From Lepus europaeus (Eukaryota; Chordata; Mammalia; Lagomorpha; Leporidae), in contig NC_084838.1 in NCBI RefSeq assembly GCF_033115175.1, positions 64,386,468-64,450,467 of the forward strand: a stretch of 64,000 nucleotides of DNA, written 5' to 3'. Made by a program: the position numbers and the translations under genes. Each line of letters starts with the position of its first letter. Positions within the stretch are counted from its first letter, which is position 1. The notes under the pieces are model-generated. The model searched no databases and was not told the origin of the DNA. It was given only the letters and a program-made list of their open reading frames with translations. Shown here one piece after another: positions 1 to 11,305 of the stretch.

Positions 1-113
1 AAAGAGTTCATGCAAATGCATATTCTGAAAATCTATGCAGGGATTTCAAACATATTTTGCACCAAAATAAACATTTTTATTTCATTTTTTTTTCCTGAAC
101 TATTGGAAATACT
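1..113 (+). mobile_element. Mariner-type MITE, cut by the window edge
   Basis: This short A/T-rich element shares its inner block (around 54-75, 'gcaccaaaataaac') and its inverted-repeat-like edge (ttcatg near the start, 'ctgaactattggaaa' near 98-112) with the copies at 31891-32011 and 36706-36810. The last of these has clear terminal inverted repeats and TA flanks, which is why I place all three in a mariner/Tc1-like non-autonomous family. The left end is missing here. The exact family name is not certain. The ORF across it is chance. Confidence 0.55.
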
Positions 114-349
114 CTCAAATACATACAATAATTTTTTGTCCCAGTTGGCCCAAGACAACCTCCATTCAATTTTGTTGTCTTGGTGTAATTATTAGGAATG
201 TTTCTTATATTCTCAAAAACCATCCAAATTTGGGTGATAAATTACAAAGTTAATCTTTCTTACAAGGAATTTGCCTGTCTGATTTTAAGTACTGGTAGTC
301 ATTAGCATAATGCTGGACATTTCCCCAGACACAATGGCAAGTGTTGTTA

Positions 350-475
350 GAAAGATCTCCCTTTCAAGAGAGGGAGTGCAGAAGGGAAAGAAGGTAGTGT
401 GGGAAGTATCACCATGGTGTTAAAACTGTACATATGAAATACATGAATTTTTCTCATCATATAAACAAATAATAT
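350..475 (+). mobile_element. L1 3'-end fragment
   Basis: A purine-rich run (gagagggagtgcagaaggg) is followed by 'gggaagtatcaccatg', 'aaaactgtacatatgaaa' and 'tacatgaa', then an A-rich end. The same order is seen in the L1 tails at 6580-6690 and 60920-61030. It is a short, 5'-truncated L1 3' UTR remnant with no coding part. Confidence 0.6.
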
Positions 476-2079
476 CTTCTAAAAAGATCTTCTTTTCCCA
501 GGTACCTATAAACTCTTAACAGGGCAGCTATACAGAGAATAGTTCAATAATATTAGGACTAACAGTTGAATGAGCAAATTACTTGTCATTAAAACATTTT
601 AATACTTTTAATGAGTAAATTTTATATTGTTTATTCAATGATATAATCTCCACCAGCTTTCATTTAAATAGTGAATAGTCTAGCTTTTATACTATAAACT
701 TAAATTGGAAGTACAGAGCAACCTAGATTATACTGAAAATAACAGCTTCAAGAAGGTTGAATGATTTATGTAAGGTTGCAGATATTTAATATCATTATCT
801 GGCTCAAATCTCTCATAGCCCAGTAAATTGAGATATCTACTCATGTTGCTAACATTGTGTGTATTTCAATGTTTAAAATTTCAAATAAATAAGTAAAATT
901 GTAAAATAAAAAACTTAAAAATAAATATATAAATAAGTAAAATATTATTAGGTTACTTAATTGATACATACATACAAAACATACAAAAACCATGCATTTT
1001 TTCTCGTATTTTCTTCTCTACAAGGACATTGGCATTTTCAACCGAGCAGGTGTATCTAAAACTATACTAATTAGACATCAGAATCATGTTATTCACTTAG
1101 TACAGTTTCTGACTCGACTTCAACATCCAGCAGGCTAGATTTTAGCATGTGTTTAAAAGTGCATTAATTTCCTCCATAACTTCCAAGTCATCACTAAATA
1201 ATTTTAAGGTAGGTTAAGAGACAGAACTTTATGAAACAAATTGATGTAGGGATTTAATAACGATTATTTCCCTACCTTGCATATTTTAAGTTTCCTTAGT
1301 CAATTTATACTCCAGCTACAATTTTATATGTACTGAAGGTAATGAAAAAGGTAAAAAGGTATTCCAAGGGCAAATGCGTTTCATTAGAGTGCATAAGAAC
1401 ATTTTCTTAGTAAAAATCAGGAAAGATACCATCAAAGGTTGATAGGTGGGAAGCTCATTTTGTTTTGAATAAGGCATATCTATTTAGTAATTCTGCAGGT
1501 TTACTGTCAGTGTAGTTAGGCAGATGAGTGAGGCACACTGTTGAGGAATAAATAGAAAATACATTTGAAGTTCATAAAAGAGGAAAATGAAGTATGCAGC
1601 CCTTAACAAAATAAAATGAAAGAAAACCGAGAAAGCCGGTATCAATATTTCAAAGGCAGAAATAAAGAGAGAACGAAGGGTTCTCCTGAGGCATTTTCAA
1701 CAGGTTCGAAAGTTCAGGTAAGATAAGCTTCTCCAAATTTAGATGCCCTTTGGGACCATCTTCTAATTTTTTGAAGGAGCTATTTTTTGCCTTTTTTGAA
1801 GACAAAATGAGCTAACCTCTCATGAAAACCCCTGGATTTTCAACTTATTATTCTTGAAAACCGCCCATATTGTTCAGTGAGGTTTCATATCAACAACAGG
1901 TTTATTACACACGATAAACTTCTTCAATATATTTGCCAATAGACTTCGCAGCTAGGAAGTGTGTAACTGTTAGTCATCTTAATAAAAATGAGTTAATGTT
2001 AAAGAGTGAAAACAAAAGTTTTAATCATGCTTTTACATTTTTTGTTTTGATTAAAGCTTTTCCAAATATACCTAAAGGT
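476..2079. other. AT-rich non-coding stretch, nothing recognised
   Basis: No ORF with gene-like composition, no family of repeat that I can name and no CpG-rich segment. Several A/T-rich low-complexity runs occur (around 885-960). The short ORF at 1933-2118 runs into the tail of the next SINE and is chance. Confidence 0.6.
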
Positions 2080-2424
2080 TTTTTTTTAAAAAAAAAAAAC
2101 ATTATGTTATTAATTTGAAAGGCAGATTAAGAGAGAGGAGAGAGAGAGACAGAGAGAGAGAAGTATTCCATCTACTAGTTTGATCCTCAAATGGCCACAA
2201 CAGCCAGAGCTGGTCCAGGCCAAAGCCAGCCGCCAGGTGCTTCATCCAGATCTTCCAGGTGGGTGCAGGAGCCCAAGCACTTAGGTTGTCCTCAGCTGCT
2301 TTCCTAGGTGCATTAGAAGAAAGCTGGATAGGAAGCTGGGCAGCTGGGATTTAAACTGGGGTCTATGAAGGATGCTGGCACTGCAGACAGCAGCTTAACT
2401 CACTATATACCACAACACCAGTTC
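2080..2424 (-). mobile_element. Lagomorph C-repeat SINE
   Basis: Read on the plus strand it starts with a T/A-rich tail, then 'atttgaaaggcag', a GA-rich run (2127-2160), the body (ccagagctgg, ggtgggtgcagga, gctggatagg) and the decayed tRNA-like head ending 'cacaacaccagttcc'. The many substitutions against the cleaner copies point to an old insertion. No target-site duplication (TSD) is evident. Confidence 0.9.
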
Positions 2425-2454
2425 CAAGTAATCACAATTTTTATTTGAATTGAA

Positions 2455-2690
2455 GTAACAATAAATTTAAGAGCATGTGTTAATATTTGCTGAGTATTAC
2501 TATAGTCTAGGCTTCTGCAGAACATATAAATGTACATGGTCCCAATTAATCTTCTAATTCAATGGAAGATGAACAGACTATTTGCATTTTGGTGACAAGA
2601 GATCTGAAATGAAATTGGAACCAAGAAAATGTAGTTTCACTGTCTGGTACAGATCCAGAATATCTGACTGATAATTAGATTTTATTTTAA
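2455..2690 (-). mobile_element. MIR-like SINE remnant
   Basis: The order 'atatttgctgagtatta', 'tctaggcttctgcagaac', 'attaatcttctaattc', then 'gaagatgaac' follows the antisense of the 3' half of MIR (tail, core, then the region antisense to the conserved 'ctcatctgt' block). Divergence is high and the edges are approximate. Confidence 0.5.
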
Positions 2691-3045
2691 AATTAAGTGA
2701 TTACTATATGTGATGAAATGCTTTTGTAATTTACAGAAAAAAAGAAATGGTGCATATGTTGTCAATCAAATCCATTGTTCCTGTATCCCTAGTTCTTTCC
2801 AATAGGATGGAAATCAATGAAATTGTATTCTTGTTACTTTAAGCTAACAATGAAAGGTATCTAGATGTTTGCCAAAATCTTTAAACAGCCAGAAGACTCC
2901 CAGAGTTTTCATGATAGCTTATTTGTAGAACCTTTCTTTTCAACATTTGAATGCATCCATGTAAACACATACCCACACATATATCTACAAAAGTCTTATC
3001 AGTCTCTATGCCTTGCAGTTTTAGCATGGTAAGAGGAAACTGGTA
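2691..3045. other. Non-coding stretch, nothing recognised
   Basis: AT-rich single-copy-looking sequence between a MIR and a SINE. The minus-strand ORF here is mostly the antisense of the neighbouring SINE at 3058-3387 running on by chance. Confidence 0.5.
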
Positions 3046-3057
3046 GCCATTTACTTT

Positions 3058-3387
3058 TTTTTTTTTTTTTTTTTGACAGGCAGAGTTAGACAGTGAAAGA
3101 GAGAGACAGAGAGAAAGGTCTTCCTTCCATTGATTCACCCCACAAATGACCGCCACGGCCGGTGCGCTGCGCCAATCTGAAGCCAGGAGCCAGGTGCTTC
3201 CTCCTGGTCTCCATGTGGGTGCAGGGCCCAAGCACTTGGGCCATCCTCCGCTGCAGTCCTGGGCCACAGCAGAGAGCTGGACTGGAAGAGGAGCAACTGG
3301 GACAGAATCCGGCACCCCAATCGGGACTAGAACCCGGGGTGCCAGCACCGCATGTGGAGGATTAGCCTAGTGAGCAGCGAGTCGGCT
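3058..3387 (-). mobile_element. C-repeat SINE, CSINE2-like subtype, with TSD
   Basis: It has the poly-T tail, 'gacaggcagagttagacag', GA run and body, and its head carries the subtype-specific 'ggattagcctagtgagc' and 'gggactagaacccggggtg' blocks. It is flanked by a perfect 12-bp TSD, 'gccatttacttt', at 3046-3057 and 3388-3399, so both ends are certain. Several overlapping ORFs on both strands here are translations of the SINE, not genes. Confidence 0.95.
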
Positions 3388-3399
3388 GCCATTTACTTT

Positions 3400-3736
3400 C
3401 ATTCTTTCCCCTCTTTAACCTGGGATTGCCAGGCTGTGTAATGTCAGTCACCCTCACTCACAATGCAGTGTGTGGTGGATACTTGGCTTTGTACATACAT
3501 TCAGTCCATATGTCACCATGCTAAGTTACTTGGTGTTGTTACTGCATCCTTCCTAAGTGTATATTCCACATAGCATTTTGGACAAGGATTCTAACTGTTC
3601 ATTAACTTTAAATTTTTTAAAACATTTTTGTCAGTCCTTACTATATTTCCTGCATTTATAAAGTATCATTATAGAGATAGGATAACTACATATTTTATTT
3701 TTGTGTTTACATATATTCTATAATGCCAGTCAATTC
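3400..3736. other. Non-coding stretch, nothing recognised
   Basis: Ordinary AT-rich sequence between the SINE's right TSD and the LTR start. No ORF or recognised repeat. Confidence 0.5.
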
Positions 3737-3960
3737 TGTTATGGTTTGCAAGTCCTCTCCAAAAATTTCATTGAAATTCAATTGCCAATATAACAGTATT
3801 TAGAGATGGGACTTTTTTTTTAACTTTTATTTAATGCATATAAATTTCCAAAGTATAGCTTATGGATTACAATGGCTTCCCCCCCCCCCCGATAACTTCC
3901 CTCCCACCCACAACCCTCCCCTTTCCCACTCCATCTCCCCTTCCATTCACATCAAGATTC

Positions 3961-3967
3961 ATCTTCT

Positions 3968-3999
<32 letters not shown>

Positions 4000-4146
4000 G
4001 GGGGGGGAGGCAGAGTGGATAGTGAGAGAGAGAGACAGAGAGAAAGGTCTTCCCTTTTGCCATTGGTTCACCCTCTAATGGCCGCTGCAGCCAGAGCATC
4101 TCGCGGATCCGAAGCCAGGAGCCAGGTGCTTCTCCTGGTCTCCCAA
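3961..4146 (-). mobile_element. 5'-truncated C-repeat SINE inside the L1
   Basis: A T/C-rich tail and poly-G slip (3990-4008) lead into 'aggcagagtgg', the GA run and body up to 'cttctcctggtctccc', then L1 sequence resumes at 'attcattttcaattctc'. The tRNA-like head is absent. The uninterrupted L1 at 30640-30680 shows the empty site, and 'attcat' is repeated on both sides. Confidence 0.85.
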
Positions 4147-4575
4147 TATTCATTTTCAATTCTCTTTATCTACAGAAGATCAGTTTAGTATATATTAAGT
4201 AAAGATTTGAACAGTTTGCACCCACATAGAAACACAAAGTGAAAAATACTGTTTGAGTACTAATTATAGCGTTAATTCACAATGTACAGCACATTAAGTA
4301 CAGAGACCCTACATGAGGAGTAAGTGCACAGTGACTCCTGTTGTTGACTTAACAAATTGACACTCTTGTTTATGGCATCAGTAATCACCCTAGGCTCTTG
4401 TCATGACTTGCCAAAGCTATGGAACCCTTTTGAGTTCACCGACTCTGATCATATTTAAATAAGGTCATAGTCAAAGTGGAAGTTCTCTCCTCCCTTCAGA
4501 GAAAGGTACCTCCCTCTTTGATGACCTGTTCTTTCCACTGGGATCTCACTCACAGAGATCTTTTATTTAGGTCAG

Positions 4576-4648
4576 TTTTTTTTGTTTTTGTTTTTGTTTT
4601 TGTTTTTGTTTTTGTTTTTGTTTTGTTTGTTTGTTTTTTGGTTTTTTT
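4576..4648. repeat. (TTTTTG)n simple repeat
   Basis: About eight near-perfect units, then (TTTG)n, inside the 3' UTR of the minus-strand L1, where the sense strand reads (CAAAAA)n. The short phenylalanine/valine-rich ORF over it is meaningless. Confidence 0.9.
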
Positions 4649-5782
4649 GCCAGAGTGTCTTGGCTTTCCATGCCTGAAATACTCTCATGGGCTTTTCAGC
4701 CGGATCCGAATGCCTTAAGGGCTGATTCTGAGGCCAGAGTGTTGTTTAGGACATCCGCCATTCTATGAGTCTGCTGTGTATCCCGCTTCCCATGATGGAT
4801 CGTTCGCTCCCTTTTTTGTTCTATTGGTTAGTATTTGCAGACTCTAATCTTGTTTATGTGATCCCTTTGATTCTTAGTCCTATCATTATGATCAATTGTT
4901 AACTGAAATTGATCAAATGGACTAGTGAGATGGCATTGGTACATGCCACCTTGATGGGATTGAATTGGAATCCCCTGGCATGTTTCTAACTACTGTTTGG
5001 GGCAAGTCAGCTTGAGCATGTCCCAAATTGTACATCTCTTCCCTCTCTTATTCCCACTCTTATATTTAACAGGGATCACTTTTCAGTTAAGTTTCAACAC
5101 TTAAGAATAACTGTGTATTAATTACAGAATTAAACCAATAGTATTAAATAGAACAGACCAAAAAAATACTAAGAGGGATAATGTATTAAGTTGTTCATCA
5201 ACAGTCAGGGCAAGGGCTGATCAAGTCACCGTTTCTCATAGTGTCTCATAGAGATGGGACTTTTAAGAAGTGATTGGGCCATGAGGGCTCTGCCATCATG
5301 AGTAGATTAATGCCATTACCCTGGGAATGGGTTAGTTATTGCAAGAGTGAGTTGTTACTAAAGCAGGTTCGGCCCTCTCTTGCTTCTGTTTCTAGAACAT
5401 TCCCTCTTGCCCTTTTGCTTTGTCATGATGCAGCATGGAAGCCCTGCCAGAAACTAAAGCCATCAGTTTGGATGTCAAATCACCAGAGCTGTAAAAAATA
5501 AATTTGTATCCTTTGTAAATTATCCATTCTCAAGTATTATGCTATAGTAAACAAAAGGACCAAGATACAAGAGAAGACTATCAAATTAAATAAGATTAAT
5601 GACAAGTACAGGCAATGCATTTTTGTATATATAATAAAATGCATATTGCATACTATTGTCTGATTTAGATGTTGCAAACAAGTTATGGGATGTAATTTTA
5701 AAGAATATAACGGGAGGAGTACTCACATTGCATTTAAACATCCTTCAGTTTGAATTCACACTGCCACTCTTATTTTTTTTTT

Positions 5783-5902
5783 CAGATTTACTTATTTATT
5801 TGGAAAGGAGAGAGAGGATCTTTCATCCCCTGGTTCACTCCCCAAATGTTTGCAACCCAGAGGTGGCAGTTTCAACTTCTATGCCACAGCACCAGCACTT
5901 CT
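5783..5902 (-). mobile_element. C-repeat SINE with a large internal deletion
   Basis: It has the tail side ('tttatttggaaagg', 'ccctggttcactccccaaa') and jumps directly to the head side ('cttctatgccacagcaccag'). The central ~200 bp are missing. No TSD is clear. Confidence 0.7.
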
Positions 5903-6059
5903 GACTCCAGCTTTTAATTGGGCAAATTAGTTAATTATGCTGAAGTTCAGTTCCCTTACCCTCCCCCCACACATTCTACCCCTTCCCCCCAAATAAAAAA
6001 CAAAAGAAAAGGAAAAAAGCAAAAGAAAAGAAAAAAAGATGGGGGGAAGGAAATTATAG

Positions 6060-6700
6060 TGACCAGTTTTCTGTTGTATTGTGTATCATACAGTAAAGTC
6101 TCATGCATGCTAGCCCTTGTCTATATTCCTGTGGAAGAGAACCTTTGCACTTTTTACTTGTTGAGCATTATTGTTACTGGTGCATTAAGCCTGTGATTGC
6201 AAAGTAAAAGGATATTATGTTATTGCAAAAATTAAAGAAGGAGCCAGCAGTGCAGTGTAGTAGGTTAAGCCTCTGCCTGAGGAGCCACCACCCCATATGG
6301 GCACTGGTGCTCCAATTCCAATCCAGCTCCTTGATAATGGCCTGGGAAAGTGTTGAAAGATGGCCCAAATGTTTGGGCCCCTGCACCCACCTGGAAGAAC
6401 CAGAAGTTCCTGGCTCCTGGCTTCAGTCTGGCACAGTCCCAGCTGTTGTGACCATCTGGGGAGTGAACCAGCAGATGGAAGACTCTCTCTGGGTCTCTCC
6501 CTCTCCTTGTCTGTAACTCTACCTCTCCTCTCAAATAAATAAATAAAACTTTTTAAAAAAGGGGAAAAAAAGAAAGGAGGGGGATTTAGAAAAGGAAGAT
6601 GGGAGGGAGGAAGGGAAATATGGTTACCATCTTAAATTTATATCTATGAAACACATACATTCTGTTCTTTTTATAATAAAATAAAAATAAGAAGGTCATA
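6060..6700 (+). mobile_element. L1 3'-end fragment interrupted by a SINE
   Basis: The left piece ends 'gtgattgcaaagtaaaagga...ttgcaaaaattaaagaag', paralleling 60875-60925 of another L1. After the SINE the tail resumes with 'gatgggagggaggaaggga', 'tatggttaccat' and an A-rich end. The joined order equals the uninterrupted tail at 60875-61030. The left boundary is approximate. Confidence 0.65.
6240..6557 (+). mobile_element. C-repeat SINE
   Basis: Full-length: head 'gccagcagtgcagtgtag', 'ggttaagcctctgcctg', box-B-like 'ggtgctccaattcc', body, CT-rich part and (aaat)n tail. It lies inside an L1 3' end. ORFs on both strands across 6174-6542 are SINE translations. Confidence 0.92.
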
Positions 6701-6799
6701 AGAGGAGAAAAAATAAATGAGTTTATAAATTCGCTTCTTCTAAATGTAAATGTCCTTCCTTACAAGACAGTGAGGTTTATAAATACTTAGTGCTGTGTG

Positions 6800-7200
6800 A
6801 GATTAATATGGTACACATACGCTGTTGGTTAAGTTTAGGTGAGCTAGAATTCTTGTAGCACGGCAATGCAATGTTTACCACTTTAACTGTTGGCTTGCTA
6901 TGTCCCCACTTCCCAGTATGCACCCATGTCGCATCTGGGATCAGGATACACGTTGAGACTCTATACTACTCATTGGTTTATTCCATTAAGATACCTCCCC
7001 GCTTCAAACAAGAAACTAGAAACAGGTCTCTTTTTGCCAAGGACCATGCCTCAGGTATCGCTCTTTATTTCTCTCTTTCATGATAGGTGTTTCTCTGTGT
7101 GGAGTTGCCCACACTCACACATGAATGTATGCCCCCCTCACTGTTAAATAAATCCATTTCTAATTTATGCAACACATATATGCCCTTGCTATGAATTCTC
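6800..7200 (+). other. Possible unclassified LTR-like segment
   Basis: This piece is less AT-rich than its surroundings and ends in a CT/T-rich part ('tctctctttcatgatagg'), 'tgcccacactcacacatg' and a polyadenylation-like 'gttaaataaatcc', an architecture seen at the R/U5 end of many LTRs. I see no matching second copy or TG...CA ends, so this is a guess. The two overlapping ORFs of 70 and 85 codons have no recognisable product. Confidence 0.25.
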
Positions 7201-8660
7201 ATTTCTGTGGCAACAATGGCCTGGAATTAAAAATTAAGACAATCTGGTCTATATCAAAGTTGCCATTTGCCAAGTTGTCCCAGACAGAAGCCTTCTTATT
7301 CCTCTCTTGTTCATTTTCCACCCCTTCGAGTGATAAAATTTTATCTTTTTCAGAATCTGTAAGTTTCTTATGTTATATCTCTATTACAACCTCCAGCATC
7401 ACCTGGATGTTTCTAAGTGAAGAGCAGTAGTAGGAAATATTCACTTCTCAAAATGACCTTACTTTGAATACAACCAGAAGGGACATTGTCAGGGATGCAA
7501 GATGACTGTCCGCACAACAGAGGCAGCGAGCCATGCTTTTATAGCCTAAAATGTCAAAGCCTTCCATTATAGTTAAGAAGATTAATATAAAAGAAGGTCA
7601 CATGCCAACATTCTGCTTTATGAGGATATATGATCTGTATTAATCTAAATAATTGAAATTTTGGTACCTTAAAATTTCTCAGGCTATAAGGGGATCATCA
7701 TTTAACATACTGAATATTGATGGGATATTTTTAAAAATAAGCCTGTTTAAAATCTATGCTATATGAAGAGATTATTTAATATTTTCAGAATTATACAAAG
7801 GAAAGACAAAAATGAGTGAAATATTCTTAAATCCATTTTGACAGTTTAGCAGAGCTTAAATGTCTAAATTACCAGAAAGTTTCAGAAAGAAAAATAGTCT
7901 GAAATAGAAAACATTTAATAATTGTAAATAATTTAAATTTTGCCTACATGTGTTTTGTTTCCTCATTTTTATTACAGATTAAGAAAATACTGGAAGTTGA
8001 ACAGTACATTTTGAGATGGAACTTTTGGTTTAAATATACTTCATTAGGATCTAAAGAAGCAGCATGGTGATACTGACAGGTATTTCATTAGAATTATCAT
8101 GATTCTCTCCAGTTGTGTGTTGGAAGCAGTCTTCAGGATAAATGATTACAACTGTGAGTTAGCTAATATTCAAATTTACTGCCCTAAATTGTTGAATATT
8201 TGAGTTTTATAAGCCACTTAGAAAATAAATTGCAACAAATTAGATTAATCTAGCAAAGTAATAGTTGATTGTTTTAATAAAAATAATGAGGCCTTATATT
8301 ACATGCTGCCTTCCCTGATATGTATGTGCCATAAAAATATAACGCCATAGTAAGTATTTTAAATGAGTAGCATTTCAAGACACTTTTAATACATTAAATC
8401 ATCAGCATAATTTTCTTCTTCTAAAATTCAGTTCAGAAACAAGAAAAAAAGGCATGAATTCCTTTATATTATCATTTAGTGCCATTTGCTATTTATTTTC
8501 AAAAGTGTTAGCAACAATTTTTTTACCTCATAAATAATATATACATGCTATAAGTATAAAAATGCACAAAGCCAATTAACTCCATTTGAGAGCTACATTA
8601 GAAAGGCTGCATTTTGTTTCCAATATAGCAACATGTTTTAAAAAAACAATAATAATGTTC
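7201..8660. other. AT-rich non-coding stretch, nothing recognised
   Basis: Only chance ORFs. No named repeat and no CpG cluster. A weakly richer patch at 7480-7550 is unassigned. Confidence 0.55.
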
Positions 8661-8663
8661 ATT

Positions 8664-8974
8664 TTTTTAAAGAATTAATTTATTTTATTTGAAAGACAGA
8701 GATACAGAGAGAGGTAGAGCCAGAGAGAGAGAGAGGTCTTCCATTCCACTGGTTCACTCCCCAATTGACTGCAGTGGTCAGAACTAAGCTGATCCAAAGC
8801 CAGGTCTCCAATGCAGGTGCAGGGACCCAAGGACTTGGGATATCTTCTGCTTTCCCAGGCCATAGCAGAGAGCTGGATTGGAAGTGGAGCAGCTGGGACT
8901 AGAACCGGCGCCCATATGGGATGCTGGTGCTTCAGGCCACGGCATTGACCCGCTGCATCACAGCACCGGCCCCT
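8664..8974 (-). mobile_element. C-repeat SINE
   Basis: It has the tail 'ttatttgaaagacag', GA run, 'ggtcttccattcc' and body, with a short deletion after 'ccaaagccagg', and the head 'gaaccggcgcccatatggg'...'cacagcaccggcccc'. The head is well kept, giving clear antisense tRNA-like A and B boxes. Confidence 0.93.
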
Positions 8975-8984
8975 AGCTGCTGTT

Positions 8985-9301
8985 TTTTAAATTTATTTAT
9001 TTATTTATTTGAATGTCATAGTTAGAGCAAGAGATGGAAAGACATACACAGAGAGATATCTTCCATATGCTGATTCACTCCCCAGATGGCCCAATGGCCA
9101 GAGCTTGGCCAGGTCTAAGCCAGGAGTCAGGAGCTTCTTTCAGGTCTCCCACATCGGTTGCAGGGGTCATCTTCTGCTTTTCCTAGTCCCTTAGCAGGGA
9201 GCTGGATCAGAAGTGGAACAGCCAGGATTCAAACAAGCATCCATATGGGATACCAGCACTGCAGATTTAGGTTTTACCCATCATACCTCAATGCTAGATC
9301 C
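8985..9301 (-). mobile_element. C-repeat SINE, older copy
   Basis: The tail is 'aaatttatttatttattt'. The body is diverged ('gcttggccaggtctaagcc', 'cttagcagggagctggatca'), the version with a 'ttagcagg' core seen also at 36020-36332 and 47405-47743, which I take to be an older subfamily. It sits 10 bases from the preceding SINE in the same orientation. Confidence 0.88.
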
Positions 9302-9349
9302 TAGAGTTGCTATTTTGTAGAACAGAAAATGCACTGACATTGGAATTCT

Positions 9350-9717
9350 CTTTTCTCTCTCTCTCTCTTTTTCTTTTTCTTTTTTTTTTTTTTTTTTTTT
9401 TTGACCGGCAGAGTGGACAGTGAGAGAGAGAGACAGAGAGAAAGGTCTTCCTTGCCCGTTGGTTCACGCCCCAATGGCCGCTGCGGCCGGCCCACCACGC
9501 TGATCCAAAGCCAGGAGCCATGTGCTTCTCCAGGTCTCCCATGCGGGTGCAGGACCCAAACACCTGGGCCATCCTCCACTGCTCTCGCGGGCCACAGCAG
9601 AGAGCTGAACTGGAAGAGGAGCAACCAGAACAGAATCCGGCACCCTGACCGGGACTAGAACGTGGGGTGCCGGCGCCACAGGTGGAGGATTAGCCTATTG
9701 AGCCACGGCGCCGGCCC
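9350..9717 (-). mobile_element. C-repeat SINE, CSINE2-like, young, with TSD
   Basis: A long (TC)n/T tail (9350-9402) precedes 'gaccggcagagtggacag', body and head 'gagccacggcgccggccc'. The 14-bp TSD 'gacattggaattct' is perfect (9336-9349 and 9718-9731). CpGs in the body are still largely intact ('gccgctgcggccgg'), which suggests a recent insertion. Confidence 0.96.
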
Positions 9718-9739
9718 GACATTGGAATTCTAAGCACTA

Positions 9740-9915
9740 ACCTTCATGACTGTATTCCCGCTTATTAGCAAAGCAATCTTGGACATGTCTCTTAAACTTT
9801 ATGGCTCCTGGTTTCCTTCTCTCTGAAAGAGGAGTAATACAATACTCTTTAGTAACCATACTACTGAGAGGGTAAAATGAAACAATGGATGTAAAAACAC
9901 TATCAAAATTAAAAC
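9740..9915 (+). mobile_element. MIR
   Basis: The sense-order blocks are 'cttggacatgtctcttaa' (MIR 'cttgggcaagt..cttaa'), 'ggtttccttctctctgaaa', 'aggagtaataca' and 'gagggtaaaatgaaa'. Heavily diverged, as expected for this pan-mammalian family. Confidence 0.7.
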
Positions 9916-11305
9916 AGTGGTGTTATGATTTCTTGCAGGTCTCCTATTGTTTGCTTTACATGACTTTAATAAAACAGACTTATTTTAAGGTGGACACTGA
10001 AATTGTTTCACTGTTTATGGTATCTATTAAAGCCATTAATGAGACTAGAGAAAATTATCACAAGGTTGACAATGATTCTGAATTGATATTGGGCAAGTAT
10101 AAAGCTTAAAAGAACATTTAAGGTTACCTGACAAAACAGACATTTGATTTTTATATAATATAAGATGTTTTATTCATATTACTTGAGCAATGTTGAACAA
10201 GTTAAAAGTGACATTTAAACCAGAGTGGAGGAGTTAAGTGTGAATCAAATTTATATTTGCCAAAATAGGTACCTGGTATTCATACAGATTTTGTGGATAA
10301 AAATAATTTTTAAAGTTTATTCATACTAGACATTTTTTCTTCATATAAGACTCATGTTTTAAGGACTATTACTTCAACAGTTTTTGTGCTGAGTTCATTT
10401 GGCATTAATAGCATATTAAGATGAAAATTTCAAAAATTTAGTAACATTCCATTGCTGAGAACGTATAGTTATCAGGAAACATAGATGAAAAAGGGTAAGC
10501 TTCATTGAAAATTGAGTATTGTTTATGAAAGTAACAAATGATATGAGAAATAAAGAATTCTAAGATCAAAATTAATTTTTCTTTAAACTATGTGTAAATC
10601 ACCTATGTTAAGTGACTATATATCTAAACAGAGTGTAAATTCTATGAACAGAGAGCAAATCTCAAATTGAGGAATAATGCTGAAAGATGTGTTTGAAACA
10701 TGTTTCTTGTTCAATGTATTATTTAAAGTCTAACACACTTCCAGAATTTTTAATCACATAGACTTTCCTCCTGGTGGTTTTATTTAGGTTAGTGAAGCTG
10801 ATTTACTTCACCAAGTTAAAAAAAAATCTCAAAGGAAATTTAGGTATCCAGTTTAGAAAGTCTGATATAGGAGTCAATAACTCCATAGCACAAAATGAGT
10901 TCTACTTTGACATCCTTACTTGTTCATTGATGAAAAATAAATAAATAAAGAACTCTGGCTCAAAGGTCTTGTATTTGAGTGAAAATATGGACTATATATG
11001 TCCATTCAAAATTTGACTTATTTGCAGGTACCATTGTCCAAAATAGTATGTTTTCAATTAGCAAATCGTTACTTCATTATTTGTACCTGAGAGATATATA
11101 TTCATATTTAATTTTTATATTCATATGATGAATACAAATCATTCTATTTTAAACAAAATTGAATTCCCTTTTCCTTGACTGTAATTGGCTAAAAAGTTCA
11201 GTTTAATATATACAAAAGAATCTTCCTTGTTTAGCTTGGACACAGTGAAGGCAATCTTACCTGGATTTCAATAAACAGAAAGGCATATTTTTAACTAATA
11301 TGGTC
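9916..11305. other. AT-rich non-coding stretch, nothing recognised
   Basis: Low-complexity A/T-rich sequence with chance ORFs only (for example 9885-10109, which starts inside the MIR). Confidence 0.6.

Larger units (their letters stand above)
3817..5248 (-). mobile_element. Rabbit-type L1 3' UTR insertion, minus strand
   Basis: Read on the minus strand it is a 5'-truncated L1 that ends in 'tttatattcattaaataaaag'-like tail sequence (here complementary to 3821-3850). Its 3'-UTR order matches the plus-strand copy at 30339-30800, including the complement of 'atgatcagagtcgg'. The target duplication 'tagagatgggactttt' (3801-3816 and 5249-5264) shows where it entered the LTR. The (TTTTTG)n run at 4576-4648 is internal. 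No ORF2 coding is left. Confidence 0.85.
3737..5569 (+). mobile_element. Solo LTR, MST/MaLR-like, split by an L1
   Basis: The left part begins 'tgttatggtttgcaag' and continues to 'tagagatgggactttt'. After the inserted L1 the LTR resumes at 5249 with the repeated 'tagagatgggactttt', then 'gattgggccatgagggctct', 'ccctgggaatgggttag', a TATA-less 3' part with 'aaataaatttg' as polyadenylation signal, and ends 'ggaccaagataca'. The TG...CA ends and block order fit the MaLR LTRs (MSTA/MSTB group). No internal retroviral genes flank it, so it is a solo LTR. The ORF at 5274-5501 is part of it. Confidence 0.75.
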
